From: Methylophilus sp.
GTDB lineage: Bacteria; Pseudomonadota; Gammaproteobacteria; Burkholderiales; Methylophilaceae
DNA length: 64,000 nucleotides
Reading direction: 5' to 3'
Assembly (NCBI GenBank): GCA_030696695.1
Contig: JAUYRP010000034.1
Location: forward strand, 734,599 to 798,598
Under the pieces are notes generated by a model that made no database searches, was not told where the DNA came from, and saw nothing but the letters and a program-made list of their open reading frames with translations. Shown in pieces: positions 37,367 to 45,302 of this stretch; position 1 is the first letter of the stretch; each line of letters opens with the position of its first letter. The translations under genes were made by a program, and so were the position numbers.

Positions 37367-38329
37367 TCACATAAATTCTGGCAGCACGAACTCTGCCAGT
37401 TCCTGCAGCACTTCGTCAGCTGCACGTTTGCCATATTTGACATTGAAAATGAGGTGATCTACACCAATGCGTTTGCTAGCACGCAGATGCATCAGCAAGG
37501 CATTCCTGCCGAGTCGGTGACCTAAATGAATAGGCGTTGCTGCTTCATTCGGGCTGTCGGCAAGATCAATAAAATAAGACTGTGTAAATGGTTTGTACTG
37601 TCCTAGTAGTTCTGCCTCCACTGAATCTCGCCAGCGCTGCACCACTTGCGCCTGTGCCTCAATATTGCGAGGGTAGCTTATCCAGCCGTCGGCGTTGCGC
37701 GCTATCCAACCCAAATCCTGCTGGCTGTGGCCAGTAACAAGCAAGGGTACATGTGAAGCGACTGGCTTGGGGATCACATCGGCAGCTTGCAGATGGCCGA
37801 AGCTGCTACTGACTTGCGGAAAGTACTCTGACCAATAAATCTTGAGCAACTCGATTTCTTCTCGAAACATCGCACCGCGCGACTCAAAATCTACATTAAA
37901 GGCCGGAAACTCCACCACTCTGTCACCAGTTGCAACACCCATTAACAATCGGCCATTGGATAGACGGTCTATGCTGGCGGCGGCTTTGGCAATATGAATC
38001 GGGTGACGTAATGGCAGAATGATGGACGCCGTTAACAATGCGATTTCTGAGGTTTGCGCGGCCATATATCCGAGATAAGCCCACGGGTCGAATATCTGGC
38101 CGACATCGCCAAAATTCGGGTCTTTAAGTGGCACATCACGGAAGGCTAGGCTGGCAAAACCGGATTTTTCAGCAAACTGCGCAAGCACTACTTGGTTGTG
38201 CATGGTTGGCTGATCGCGCTCAAAGGCCTCGATAGGGAACATGATACCCAAGGTCAGTTTTCCGCGCTGGAACACACGCTGCCATCCACGGTTGGCTGTC
38301 GGTGATTGATTTGGATTAGGGGTAAACAT
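37367..38329 (-). CDS. LLM-class flavin-dependent oxidoreductase
   Basis: A 320-residue luciferase-like monooxygenase. Family marks are LTLGIMFPIEAF near the start, GQIFDPWAYLGYMAAQTSEIALLTASIILPLRHPIHIAKAA and the GRLLMGVATGDRVVEF stretch. These enzymes use FMNH2 or F420 and oxygen to oxidise small organics. Within this operon it probably acts on the same electrophiles or breakdown products (inference). Confidence 0.88.
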   Translation of the reverse strand: MFTPNPNQSPTANRGWQRVFQRGKLTLGIMFPIEAFERDQPTMHNQVVLAQFAEKSGFASLAFRDVPLKDPNFGDVGQIFDPWAYLGYMAAQTSEIALLTASIILPLRHPIHIAKAAASIDRLSNGRLLMGVATGDRVVEFPAFNVDFESRGAMFREEIELLKIYWSEYFPQVSSSFGHLQAADVIPKPVASHVPLLVTGHSQQDLGWIARNADGWISYPRNIEAQAQVVQRWRDSVEAELLGQYKPFTQSYFIDLADSPNEAATPIHLGHRLGRNALLMHLRASKRIGVDHLIFNVKYGKRAADEVLQELAEFVLPEFM

Positions 38330-38441
38330 TCTGTTCCATTATAAAAAAATACTGGCACATCTAAAAAAAGGGAGGGTAATGATGTGCCAGTGTAGGCTAG
38401 AAATAGTAAGGGGAAGAGCTATATACTTAGCCAAAACTGTT

Positions 38442-38747
38442 TTAAGTCTGACCCTTGACCGCCAGTAAATCTACAGTTTCGATTATTGGCATCTCGGCCA
38501 GCAAATCTGTGGCATTCGCCATCAGCGCCTCGGCGATCTTGCCGCTAAGATGCTCCTGACGGCCATGCTCGTCGCTGAAGGTGTCAAAAATGCCAAAAGT
38601 GGCAGGGCCAAATTTGAGTGCGTACCAGGTAGCGGTTTCCGGCTCGTTTTCCACCAGCGGCAGTGCGGATTTCAGAAATGCTTCCAGTGCCGCTTCCTTT
38701 CCTGGCTTTGCATTCAAACGTACATACAGGGCTAATTTCTTGTTCAT
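38442..38747 (-). CDS. Antibiotic-biosynthesis-monooxygenase (ABM) domain protein
   Basis: A 101-residue dimeric ferredoxin-like ABM-fold protein: ALYVRLNAKPGKEAALEAFL, TATWYALKFGPATFGIFDTF. AGGAG stands before the ATG at 38747, which is preferred over an upstream in-frame start at 38771. Members act as cofactor-free monooxygenases or degradation helpers on quinone-like substrates. It sits between the iron alcohol dehydrogenase and the LLM gene. Confidence 0.87.
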   Translation of the reverse strand: MNKKLALYVRLNAKPGKEAALEAFLKSALPLVENEPETATWYALKFGPATFGIFDTFSDEHGRQEHLSGKIAEALMANATDLLAEMPIIETVDLLAVKGQT

Positions 38748-38816
38748 GATCACTCCTAATAAAAATAACACGAAGGTTTTGGATATGTGCTGTCACACTT
38801 TATCCGCTTTAATAAT

Positions 38817-39986
38817 CTAAATACTTGCTTCCAGCACCTCCCTGCTCTTATCCAGCGTCACATCCTTGTGTTCACCGAGCTCGACCATGCCATGACTTTC
38901 CAGCTGTGAAAGTATGGCAGGAATGGCATCTGCGCTAATGTCATAGGCAGATAATCGCGTTGGTACATTTAGGCTCTCAAAAAATGATCGTGTATTCTGA
39001 ATGGCAGCTTCGATTCGCGCATCTTCTGTACCTTCACTGATATGCCAGACGCGCTCGGCGTATTGCATCAGCTTGGCGCGCTTGGCATCGCGACGCAGGC
39101 TGAGCATGGTCGGTAAAATAATAGCCAGCGTCTGTGCGTGATCTAACCCATGCAACGCGGTGATTTCGTGGCCTATCATGTGCGTTGCCCAATCGCTTGG
39201 CACACCAGAGCCGATCAAGCCATTCAAGGCGAGCGTGGCCACCCACATGAAATTGGCTTGCAATTCGTAATCTTGTGGGTTTTGAAGAACTTTCGGGCCA
39301 ATTTCAATCAGCGTCTGCAACAACCCTTCCGCAAAGCGGTCCTGCACGCGGGCGCCAACGGGGTAGGTCAGGTATTGCTCCATGATATGGGTGTATGCGT
39401 CCACCACGCCATTAGCCAACTGACGCGGAGGTAAGGTGAAACTCTTACTTGGGTCGAGTACGGAGAACTGTGGAAACACATGTTCACTACTGAAATAGAG
39501 TTTATCCGGCAAACCGGATGCGGTTTCAACACGTGAGACCACTGAGCCATCGTTCATTTCAGAACCTGTAGCAGGCAATGTCAGCACCGTGCCATAAGGC
39601 ATGGCTTTTTTAACATTTGCACCCCGCTGTAGCAAAATCTCCCATGGGTCACCCTCGGCAAATACCGCAGCTGCGACAAATTTGGTGCCGTCAATTACCG
39701 AGCCACCGCCAACGGCCAGAAGGAAATCGAGCTGGTTGGACTTGACCTGTGCCACAGCTTTCATCATGGTTTCATAGGTTGGATTCGGCTCAACGCCACC
39801 AAATAGCTCAAATCTGCGGTTGCCCAGAGCCGCCTGCACTTCATCAAGTGTTCCATTCTTCTGAGCACTGTTACCACCGTAAATAATCAAAACACGTGCC
39901 TCGGGTGGCACTAACTTGTCAATGTCAGCGACTTTGCCTTTACCAAAAGCGATACGTGTAGGATTATAAAAATCAAAATTCAGCAT
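38817..39986 (-). CDS. Iron-containing alcohol dehydrogenase (YqhD-like)
   Basis: A 389-residue group III alcohol dehydrogenase, probably an NADPH-dependent aldehyde reductase. It starts MLNFDFYNPTRIAFGKGK; the cofactor-binding part has LLAVGGGSVIDGTKFVA and the metal-binding histidines lie in SDWATHMIGHEITALHGLDHAQT. First enzyme gene after the TetR regulator. A copy of the putative TetR operator lies 25 bases upstream of the start codon. Confidence 0.93.
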   Translation of the reverse strand: MLNFDFYNPTRIAFGKGKVADIDKLVPPEARVLIIYGGNSAQKNGTLDEVQAALGNRRFELFGGVEPNPTYETMMKAVAQVKSNQLDFLLAVGGGSVIDGTKFVAAAVFAEGDPWEILLQRGANVKKAMPYGTVLTLPATGSEMNDGSVVSRVETASGLPDKLYFSSEHVFPQFSVLDPSKSFTLPPRQLANGVVDAYTHIMEQYLTYPVGARVQDRFAEGLLQTLIEIGPKVLQNPQDYELQANFMWVATLALNGLIGSGVPSDWATHMIGHEITALHGLDHAQTLAIILPTMLSLRRDAKRAKLMQYAERVWHISEGTEDARIEAAIQNTRSFFESLNVPTRLSAYDISADAIPAILSQLESHGMVELGEHKDVTLDKSREVLEASI

Positions 39987-40011
39987 AAAATCTCCATAAA
40001 TATTTATATTA

Positions 40012-40028
40012 TTAGACCAGTCGGCTAG
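40012..40028. promoter_or_regulatory. Putative TetR-family operator before the alcohol dehydrogenase gene
   Basis: TTAGACCAGTCGGCTAG, a slightly degenerate copy of the perfect dyad TTAGAC-N5-GTCTAA found upstream of the TetR gene itself at 40681-40697. Confidence 0.72.
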
Positions 40029-40055
40029 TATTGTGCCAAATAAAAAAGATTCGAC

Positions 40056-40661
40056 TTAGTTCAGCGCAAGTCTTGCTTTCGTTGCACTCATGGCGCATTC
40101 CAAGGCAGCGCGTGTGCGACTGACCTTGGTCAAAAGTGTTGCACCAACCCACATATAATAGATTTCTGCCGTGACAGCATTTACATCCAGGTTGGCAGGA
40201 AACTCACCTTTACGAATGCCTTCTTGCAAGCAGTTGGTAAGACACGCGATGACACGATCAGTACCGTTTTTTAACGTAATACGCATAGCTTCGGAGAGAT
40301 CGGTCACTTCTGCGCTCAATTTAACAATTAAGCATTTATCTGTTGTGGCGTCGCTAGATTGGGTGTCCAACCATGATTGAAAAAACTTGAGCAGTCGGCT
40401 GGAATTTGAACTGCCGTCATCTTTGAGTAAGTGTTCTAACATCTGCAAATAATCGTCAAAGTAATTTTCCAGCAATGCGTCACCAAACTGCTCTTTGGAT
40501 TTGAAATAGTGATAGAACGATCCCTTAGGTACCCCGGCAGCAGAGAGTATCTCGTTTAGGCCGACAGCAGCAAAGCCTTTACCGAGGATGATATCCTTGG
40601 CTGTGTCTAAAATTTGCTGACGTGTATCACTAGATTTTGAGGTTGGAAGTTTGTTACCCAT
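40056..40661 (-). CDS. TetR-family transcriptional regulator
   Basis: A 201-residue repressor. The N-terminal HTH reads TRQQILDTAKDIILGKGFAAVGLNEILSAAGVPKGSFYHYFKSKEQFG, typical of the AcuR/NemR-like branch; the C-terminal ligand domain includes CLIVKLSAEV, whose cysteine could be a sensor. It lies upstream of the detoxification genes on the same strand. Matching dyads before its own gene and before the alcohol dehydrogenase gene suggest autoregulation plus control of the operon. Confidence 0.9.
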   Translation of the reverse strand: MGNKLPTSKSSDTRQQILDTAKDIILGKGFAAVGLNEILSAAGVPKGSFYHYFKSKEQFGDALLENYFDDYLQMLEHLLKDDGSSNSSRLLKFFQSWLDTQSSDATTDKCLIVKLSAEVTDLSEAMRITLKNGTDRVIACLTNCLQEGIRKGEFPANLDVNAVTAEIYYMWVGATLLTKVSRTRAALECAMSATKARLALN

Positions 40662-40680
40662 AAGCGCATTATTGCATAGA

Positions 40681-40697
40681 TTAGACCAGTCGTCTAA
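40681..40697. promoter_or_regulatory. TetR-family operator upstream of the tetR gene
   Basis: TTAGACCAGTCGTCTAA: perfect 6-bp arms TTAGAC/GTCTAA around CAGTC, 20 bases upstream of the TetR start codon. A near copy precedes the alcohol dehydrogenase gene. Confidence 0.8.
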
Positions 40698-41064
40698 CTG
40701 AAATATAAAAATCCGTTTTACTATGCTAAGAATCTAATATGAATTTGTTTGATGACGACGAATGATAAATTTTTAATAACTGAAAATTCAAAATCTGCTA
40801 TGTTTCTCATGAGTATGAGATTCTTTGGTTATATAAAATTCTGTAAATTTTTATGAAGATAAGCTTTAAGCCAATTGTAGAAATATTAAAACTTTAAGTG
40901 AATGAAAGCTTTGTCCTCCATTGCTGCTGACCAGCTTTGTTTTTGGTATGACTGCAATGGGCCGATTGATGTCCTCTAAAAATCTAAACTAAACGGCAGC
41001 TTTGTCCCCAAAGCAGAAATTAGATTTACCTTTCGAAAGAGGAATAGTTCAATGGGTTGTAATG

Positions 41065-41098
41065 TTGCATCACTATTTGCTAGACTTTAGTGATGCAA
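41065..41098. other. Hairpin TTGCATCACTA-N12-TAGTGATGCAA
   Basis: Perfect 11-bp arms with a 12-base loop, located 8 bases before TGTCATTTGC. It could be a terminator lacking a T-run, a protein site, or part of a transposon end; which is not decidable here. Confidence 0.55.
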
Positions 41099-41182
41099 AA
41101 TACGTTTGTCATTTGCACCTTAGCGCAAGTCAATCTCAATCAAATTAATCGGCAACCACAAGATAACTCTAGATTCTGAATC

Positions 41183-41398
41183 ATGAAAAAGCAAACAAAC
41201 CAAAAAGATGAGCTGGAAAAGCTGTTTGGAAAGGGCAAATATACTATTGTGAAAGATTCCCAAGCAATCTCTCGGGAGAACAGCCGCAAAATGGAAGAGC
41301 TCATCAAAACAGGGAAGGTTCACCCAGAGTTTGTTGAATGGTTCTCAAAAGAAGATGTTAAGGCTTCCATCGTCAAATGGAATGGCCACAATTTTTAA
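41183..41398 (+). CDS. Small hypothetical protein
   Basis: Seventy-one residues, highly charged (MKKQTNQKDELEKLFGKGKY...), with a helical middle (SRENSRKMEELIKTGKVHPEF) and WF/KWNGH at the end. It is not recognised. The composition looks like a real soluble protein, but no clear ribosome binding site is seen and it is convergent with the unknown 211-residue gene 19 bases further on. Confidence 0.5.
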   Translation: MKKQTNQKDELEKLFGKGKYTIVKDSQAISRENSRKMEELIKTGKVHPEFVEWFSKEDVKASIVKWNGHNF

Positions 41399-41417
41399 TT
41401 AGCTAATTATTTTTTTG

Positions 41418-42053
41418 TCAGTCTTGGCGTGCAGATTCGTAATACTTTTCAGTGTCCGAATACTCTACGTTAACAATATGGCTTTCTTTAGAAATTGCAA
41501 GATTCTTGATGATTTCATAACGTGGATCTTCTGACGCAAGCTCAAGTTTGACATTAATTTGCCCAGTTGATTTTTGCCAAATCGGCACTCCCAGCAATCC
41601 TCCGTTTGAGCAAACCTCAAGATCTCTAATTCCAGAATTAAGGAGCAATTTAAGCTTATCCCACCACGCATCCTCAAACGAATGGCCATTCTCTTTATAG
41701 TGTAGGAAATCGCCTAATTTATTGTAAATACCTAGTAGGTTCTCTGATAACGGTATGAAATGATATGAAGATCTGACAATTTGTTTGTCAGAATCAATTT
41801 GAAAACTTATTTTTGCGACAAACTTACCATCTGAGTGCGTTGCTTTTAGGGCTTTAGTCAGCTTTCCTGCGTGATAGCCGTTTTTAATTTCTTTTGATAT
41901 TTGATCGTTTGTTTGAATGTACGTCTGTGTTCTGGCTTCAATTCCAAGTCTAAGCTCAAGTGCCGCATATAAGTGGTTGGCTCGCGAGTCGCTTTCAAAT
42001 AATTCACGAGCGCGTGCTGCAAATTTAATTGAATTTGTAGGGTACTTGTTCAA
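41418..42053 (-). CDS. Unknown protein at the end of the defence-like cluster
   Basis: A 211-residue soluble protein of no recognised family. The N-terminal helix FAARARELFESDSRANHLYAALELRLGIEAR has a faint HEPN-like look, but no RxxxxH motif is present, so this is not claimed. The reading frame begins with TTG directly after the TAA of the TerB/BRCT gene and in the same frame, so translation is either reinitiated there or was once part of one longer protein. Last gene of the leftward cluster. Confidence 0.65.
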   Translation of the reverse strand: MNKYPTNSIKFAARARELFESDSRANHLYAALELRLGIEARTQTYIQTNDQISKEIKNGYHAGKLTKALKATHSDGKFVAKISFQIDSDKQIVRSSYHFIPLSENLLGIYNKLGDFLHYKENGHSFEDAWWDKLKLLLNSGIRDLEVCSNGGLLGVPIWQKSTGQINVKLELASEDPRYEIIKNLAISKESHIVNVEYSDTEKYYESARQD

Positions 42054-42941
42054 TTACAAATCTTCAACTGCATCATGGAAGTCGTTTTCATGCACGATTA
42101 AGATTTTTGCCCCTTGTTTGCGATAGTTAACTGCCGCCTCCACTTTACGTCCGTAGCAGGCATACGCCCATGAAGAATTGCCTTCAGACCCGATTATCAG
42201 GTAATTTAATTTCTGTGAAACTCCGCTAGTTGGTTTTCCGCCTAATTTACTGATCAGTTCTTTGAATTCGTCTTTTGTGTATTTTCTGGATATACCTGTT
42301 AGATAGAAAGATGAGCCTTCAAACACTATTTCTGGACACACTGCGCACACACCTATGATGGTTTGTTCTTTGGACATCACTGGGGAAGTGATGGTATTGT
42401 TGTCCATTATAGAGACGAACTCAGAGAAAAAATCCTTAAGCATTTTGTGTTCTGATTCATCGATTCGGCCATCTCTAAGCACGGTCATGATGAGGCTAGC
42501 CACTTCATCGTAAGGCCAGCATGTTTTTAGGAATTCATGGTTATCTAGCCAATCACTCAGGCCTTTAAGTTCCGCCTCGGTGATTTGTCCATCGGATGCA
42601 ATGCCGCCCAGTACACCATGTAATACCTGTAAACCTGCAGTGACCTCATCATAATATTGTCCGGATACCAGTTTTTTACATAGCCATTGAATATCTTTGC
42701 GCTCTTCTTCATCGAGAGCACCATCTTCAACGGCACGCTCTATTACGGGTATTAACTCATTGTAGGGATGACGATCGCGCAATTCTTGATGTTCACTGAG
42801 CCATACATCTAGAAGACCAGCTTCTTTGATGTTTACCTTGCCATCTATGGTAATGCCTTCTATAAGGCCTAGTAATGTGTTGATAGACTTATCTAGTCTA
42901 GATTTGGTAGTGAATCTAGCGTAACCCTCGTACTCAGCCAT
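42054..42941 (-). CDS. TerB-like repeat plus BRCT domain protein
   Basis: A 295-residue protein. Residues about 10-165 form helical TerB-like/EF-loop repeats with acidic turns DGKVNIKE, DGALDEEE, DGQITEAE and DGRIDESE. Residues about 200-290 form a BRCT domain of the DNA-ligase type (FYLTGISRKYTKDEFKELISKLGGK, NYLIIGSEG, KVEAAVNYRKQGAKILIV). BRCT domains bind DNA ends or phosphorylated partners. Placed in a cluster with nucleases and a helicase, it may recognise DNA or assemble the complex (inference). Confidence 0.85.
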   Translation of the reverse strand: MAEYEGYARFTTKSRLDKSINTLLGLIEGITIDGKVNIKEAGLLDVWLSEHQELRDRHPYNELIPVIERAVEDGALDEEERKDIQWLCKKLVSGQYYDEVTAGLQVLHGVLGGIASDGQITEAELKGLSDWLDNHEFLKTCWPYDEVASLIMTVLRDGRIDESEHKMLKDFFSEFVSIMDNNTITSPVMSKEQTIIGVCAVCPEIVFEGSSFYLTGISRKYTKDEFKELISKLGGKPTSGVSQKLNYLIIGSEGNSSWAYACYGRKVEAAVNYRKQGAKILIVHENDFHDAVEDL

Positions 42942-42988
42942 ATTGATATACCTTTAAATTTTCACATTTAATGATAAAAAATAGCAGT

Positions 42989-43540
42989 TTAGGTTGATTT
43001 TGTCTTTAGCCTCTTTAGGTATACATCCGCACCCCGCTTGCTTAATGTCGCAAATGTAGTCTCTTGAATATCCCCCCAAATTCTCTGCATTTCCATTAGA
43101 TCCTCGATATCCTTTTCAAGCAAGTATGGGCTATCGATATGATCATCTAATGCAGTAAGTTTCTCGGTAAACAAAGATTCTTTTGAAAGTGTGGCCAGAG
43201 GTAATGAGCTAGGTTCGCTAGTAACCGGAAACATGGCGTTTGCAAACGTGATTTTGATGGGGTTACCATCGAATTCAACCAGCATGTATCTACCGTACAT
43301 GTCACCCTTAATATTTCTCAAAAGCTTTGGCGCCATGCCTGGTAAAAACAGTGAACCAATATCATTGTTATACAAGTTCTCAACCAGCGTTGCATACCCT
43401 TCTCTGCTTGCACAAACAAATCGCAATTCTGTTGGTTCACGGAATTGATTGGTGAGCAGATGTATCGCTTCGTCGCCAGAAAGGTAACAGTTAATTTTGG
43501 ACAGAAACTCTGCATTGAAAGTGTTAATAAAACTTAGCAT
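42989..43540 (-). CDS. Possible nucleotidyltransferase-fold protein (AbiEii/MenT-like)
   Basis: A 183-residue protein. The pattern YLSGDEAIHLLTNQFREPTELRFVCAS near the N-terminus and ESLFTEKLTALDDHI...LLEKDIEDLMEMQ in the C-terminal half resembles AbiEii-type nucleotidyltransferases. The usual paired catalytic aspartates after the GG/GS turn are not obvious (TELRF instead of DxD), so it may be catalytically altered or only a relative. It overlaps the upstream exonuclease by 17 bases, implying coupled translation. Confidence 0.55.
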   Translation of the reverse strand: MLSFINTFNAEFLSKINCYLSGDEAIHLLTNQFREPTELRFVCASREGYATLVENLYNNDIGSLFLPGMAPKLLRNIKGDMYGRYMLVEFDGNPIKITFANAMFPVTSEPSSLPLATLSKESLFTEKLTALDDHIDSPYLLEKDIEDLMEMQRIWGDIQETTFATLSKRGADVYLKRLKTKST

Positions 43541-44072
43541 TGTGCCTCCTGTTCATGGCTTTATAAGCGCGTATCATGACCTTAGCGTCATCAAGCGCAT
43601 GGTGCTGCCTAAAGCCATTTTTGAACTCTTCATTTGTAGTCTTTTCGTAACGCTCCTGGCTTTCAATCGTTCTTGCAGATATCTGATGACATTTCTTGCG
43701 CAGTTGCTCTGGCCAGTTGCCGTAAAGCACCTCAGTTAAAAATGTGAAGTCATAATGTGCCGCATCATTGAAGATTACAACTTTTTCATCTAAATAATCA
43801 AGCCAACGCTTCATATATTCGCTACATTGAGAAAATGTCATTTTAGAGTGAACGTTAGAGTAGCCGCCATTCTCTGGCAGGGAGAATTCCTGGGCATCTA
43901 GGAGAGGTAACACATTCTCGATAACAAATTCAGAGCAATCGGCAAGCGTGTAGGTGTCTGTTAACTCCGCATAGAAGCTTTGTTTGACGTCTTCGGTGAC
44001 CAAGGCAATCGAGATTAATTTTGGCTGATCAAAATTTGTAAATTCGCAGTCAAGAAATATTTTGATTGTCAT
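43524..44072 (-). CDS. DEDDh-type 3'-5' exonuclease
   Basis: A 182-residue member of the DnaQ/RNase T exonuclease fold. Exo I is FLDCEFT (Asp-x-Glu), Exo II lies in VVIFNDAAHYDFTFL and Exo III is HHALDDAKV. Length fits a stand-alone exonuclease acting on single-stranded DNA or RNA. It lies between the Gabija-like pair and the nucleotidyltransferase-like gene, all on one strand. Confidence 0.85.
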   Translation of the reverse strand: MTIKIFLDCEFTNFDQPKLISIALVTEDVKQSFYAELTDTYTLADCSEFVIENVLPLLDAQEFSLPENGGYSNVHSKMTFSQCSEYMKRWLDYLDEKVVIFNDAAHYDFTFLTEVLYGNWPEQLRKKCHQISARTIESQERYEKTTNEEFKNGFRQHHALDDAKVMIRAYKAMNRRHNAKFY

Positions 44073-44267
44073 AATGACTTTACTTATCTATTTATTAATT
44101 ATCAGAACTACATCTAACTTTGCCAATAAATTTTAGGCTTAGTGTTAACAAGCCAATTTCAATCAGGGGTAAGTATTGAATAGTTTGGATATAATCTCAT
44201 TACCAATTGATATAGGTAAAGATTATGGAGATTTTAAATTGATATTCCTTATGGATACAGATTTGCT

Positions 44268-45302
44268 TTAATGAATTTTATATTTTTTAAACGTTGATCC
44301 TGGTACAAGAAATAAATTTCCACGCGCTCTGGAACAAGCAACATAAAGCTTATTTCGTGTCTGTGGGTTTGCATCTGCCATGTTGCCCTCAGCGAGAGCT
44401 TTTTCAGCTGTGCCATTTAAAACAACACATACATCTTGATAATGATCGGCACCTTTTGAATCGCCCCAATTACTTGAAAGGCAGCCAAACTTATGATGTT
44501 CTTGGTAAAAAAGTTTAACCGTTGCATCACAAGCATGCAGATGGTCTGCATCTGTTTGCTGATTTAAAAATTTAGCATCAGTGACAAGGCTATGATGTGA
44601 ATAAATTTCAATTCCAATATGTTGTCGGATGAATTCACATACACTTTGGCTACATCTATAGCTTTTAGCCAAGGTAGTTGTATCTACAGCTAATCCTGCA
44701 TCTGCAAATCTCTGTTTATATTGATCGTAATTTTTATGAAGGTTTGTGTTGGTATTACCGTCTTGGCTGGTCACATAGGTATATTGATAAAAATCACCAA
44801 CAAAGAATATGTCTACGTTACTGTCACACAAGGCGGTTATAAAATTAAAATCCTGCCCCCCAAAATCCTGAACCTCGTCAACAAACAAAGCGTCGTAATA
44901 TTTCTCTATACGCTTCTTAACTTCAGTAATTGTGTCTGTTACCTCTAACAGTTTTGCGATGCGGTTGTGATATAGCCTTTGATAACTATCAATATAATAG
45001 TTTGAATTGGTTCTTTTGAGTTTTTGAGTCCAAGCGGGCGGCTGATCAAAATTGATTCCCTTCGTCCCCATTTCCATGACCAGAAAAGGTTTATAACAAA
45101 ATGAATGCAGAAACGTGAAATAGGTGCTGAGTGTTATCGTAGGGGGAAAGAAACCAAATTTACCGATAATTTTTCGTTTTAAATTTGCAAGATTATTATC
45201 TGTATAGGTAACAATCAGAAAACGTTTCTCCAAATTAAGTCTTTCGACAAGACTGGTTGTTTTCCCTGAGCCTGCTACTGCGAAAACTACTCTCTTATCC
45301 AT
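44268..45302 (-). CDS. UvrD-like helicase, GajB-like
   Basis: A compact 344-residue superfamily-1 helicase. Walker A AVAGSGKTT (residues 8-16), Walker B FVDEVQDFGG, motif III FFVGDFYQYTY, motif IV/IVa YRCSQSVCEFI and motif VI YVACSRARGNLFLV are all present. It is shorter than the usual GajB (about 490 residues), lacking the large 2B-type insertions. It overlaps the OLD-type nuclease gene by 16 bases, the typical gene order of Gabija anti-phage systems and of class 2 OLD nuclease operons. Confidence 0.85.
   Translation of the reverse strand: MDKRVVFAVAGSGKTTSLVERLNLEKRFLIVTYTDNNLANLKRKIIGKFGFFPPTITLSTYFTFLHSFCYKPFLVMEMGTKGINFDQPPAWTQKLKRTNSNYYIDSYQRLYHNRIAKLLEVTDTITEVKKRIEKYYDALFVDEVQDFGGQDFNFITALCDSNVDIFFVGDFYQYTYVTSQDGNTNTNLHKNYDQYKQRFADAGLAVDTTTLAKSYRCSQSVCEFIRQHIGIEIYSHHSLVTDAKFLNQQTDADHLHACDATVKLFYQEHHKFGCLSSNWGDSKGADHYQDVCVVLNGTAEKALAEGNMADANPQTRNKLYVACSRARGNLFLVPGSTFKKYKIH

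Larger units (their letters stand above)
40662..41182. other. Intergenic region at the edge of the AT-rich island
   Basis: About 520 bases without a convincing gene. It contains the TetR operator, a copy of the dispersed motif (TTTGTCCCCAAAGCAGAAAT at 41001-41020), a long-armed hairpin at 41065-41098 and TGTCATTTGC at 41107. This may be where the backbone meets the Tn7-like/defence island. Confidence 0.45.
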
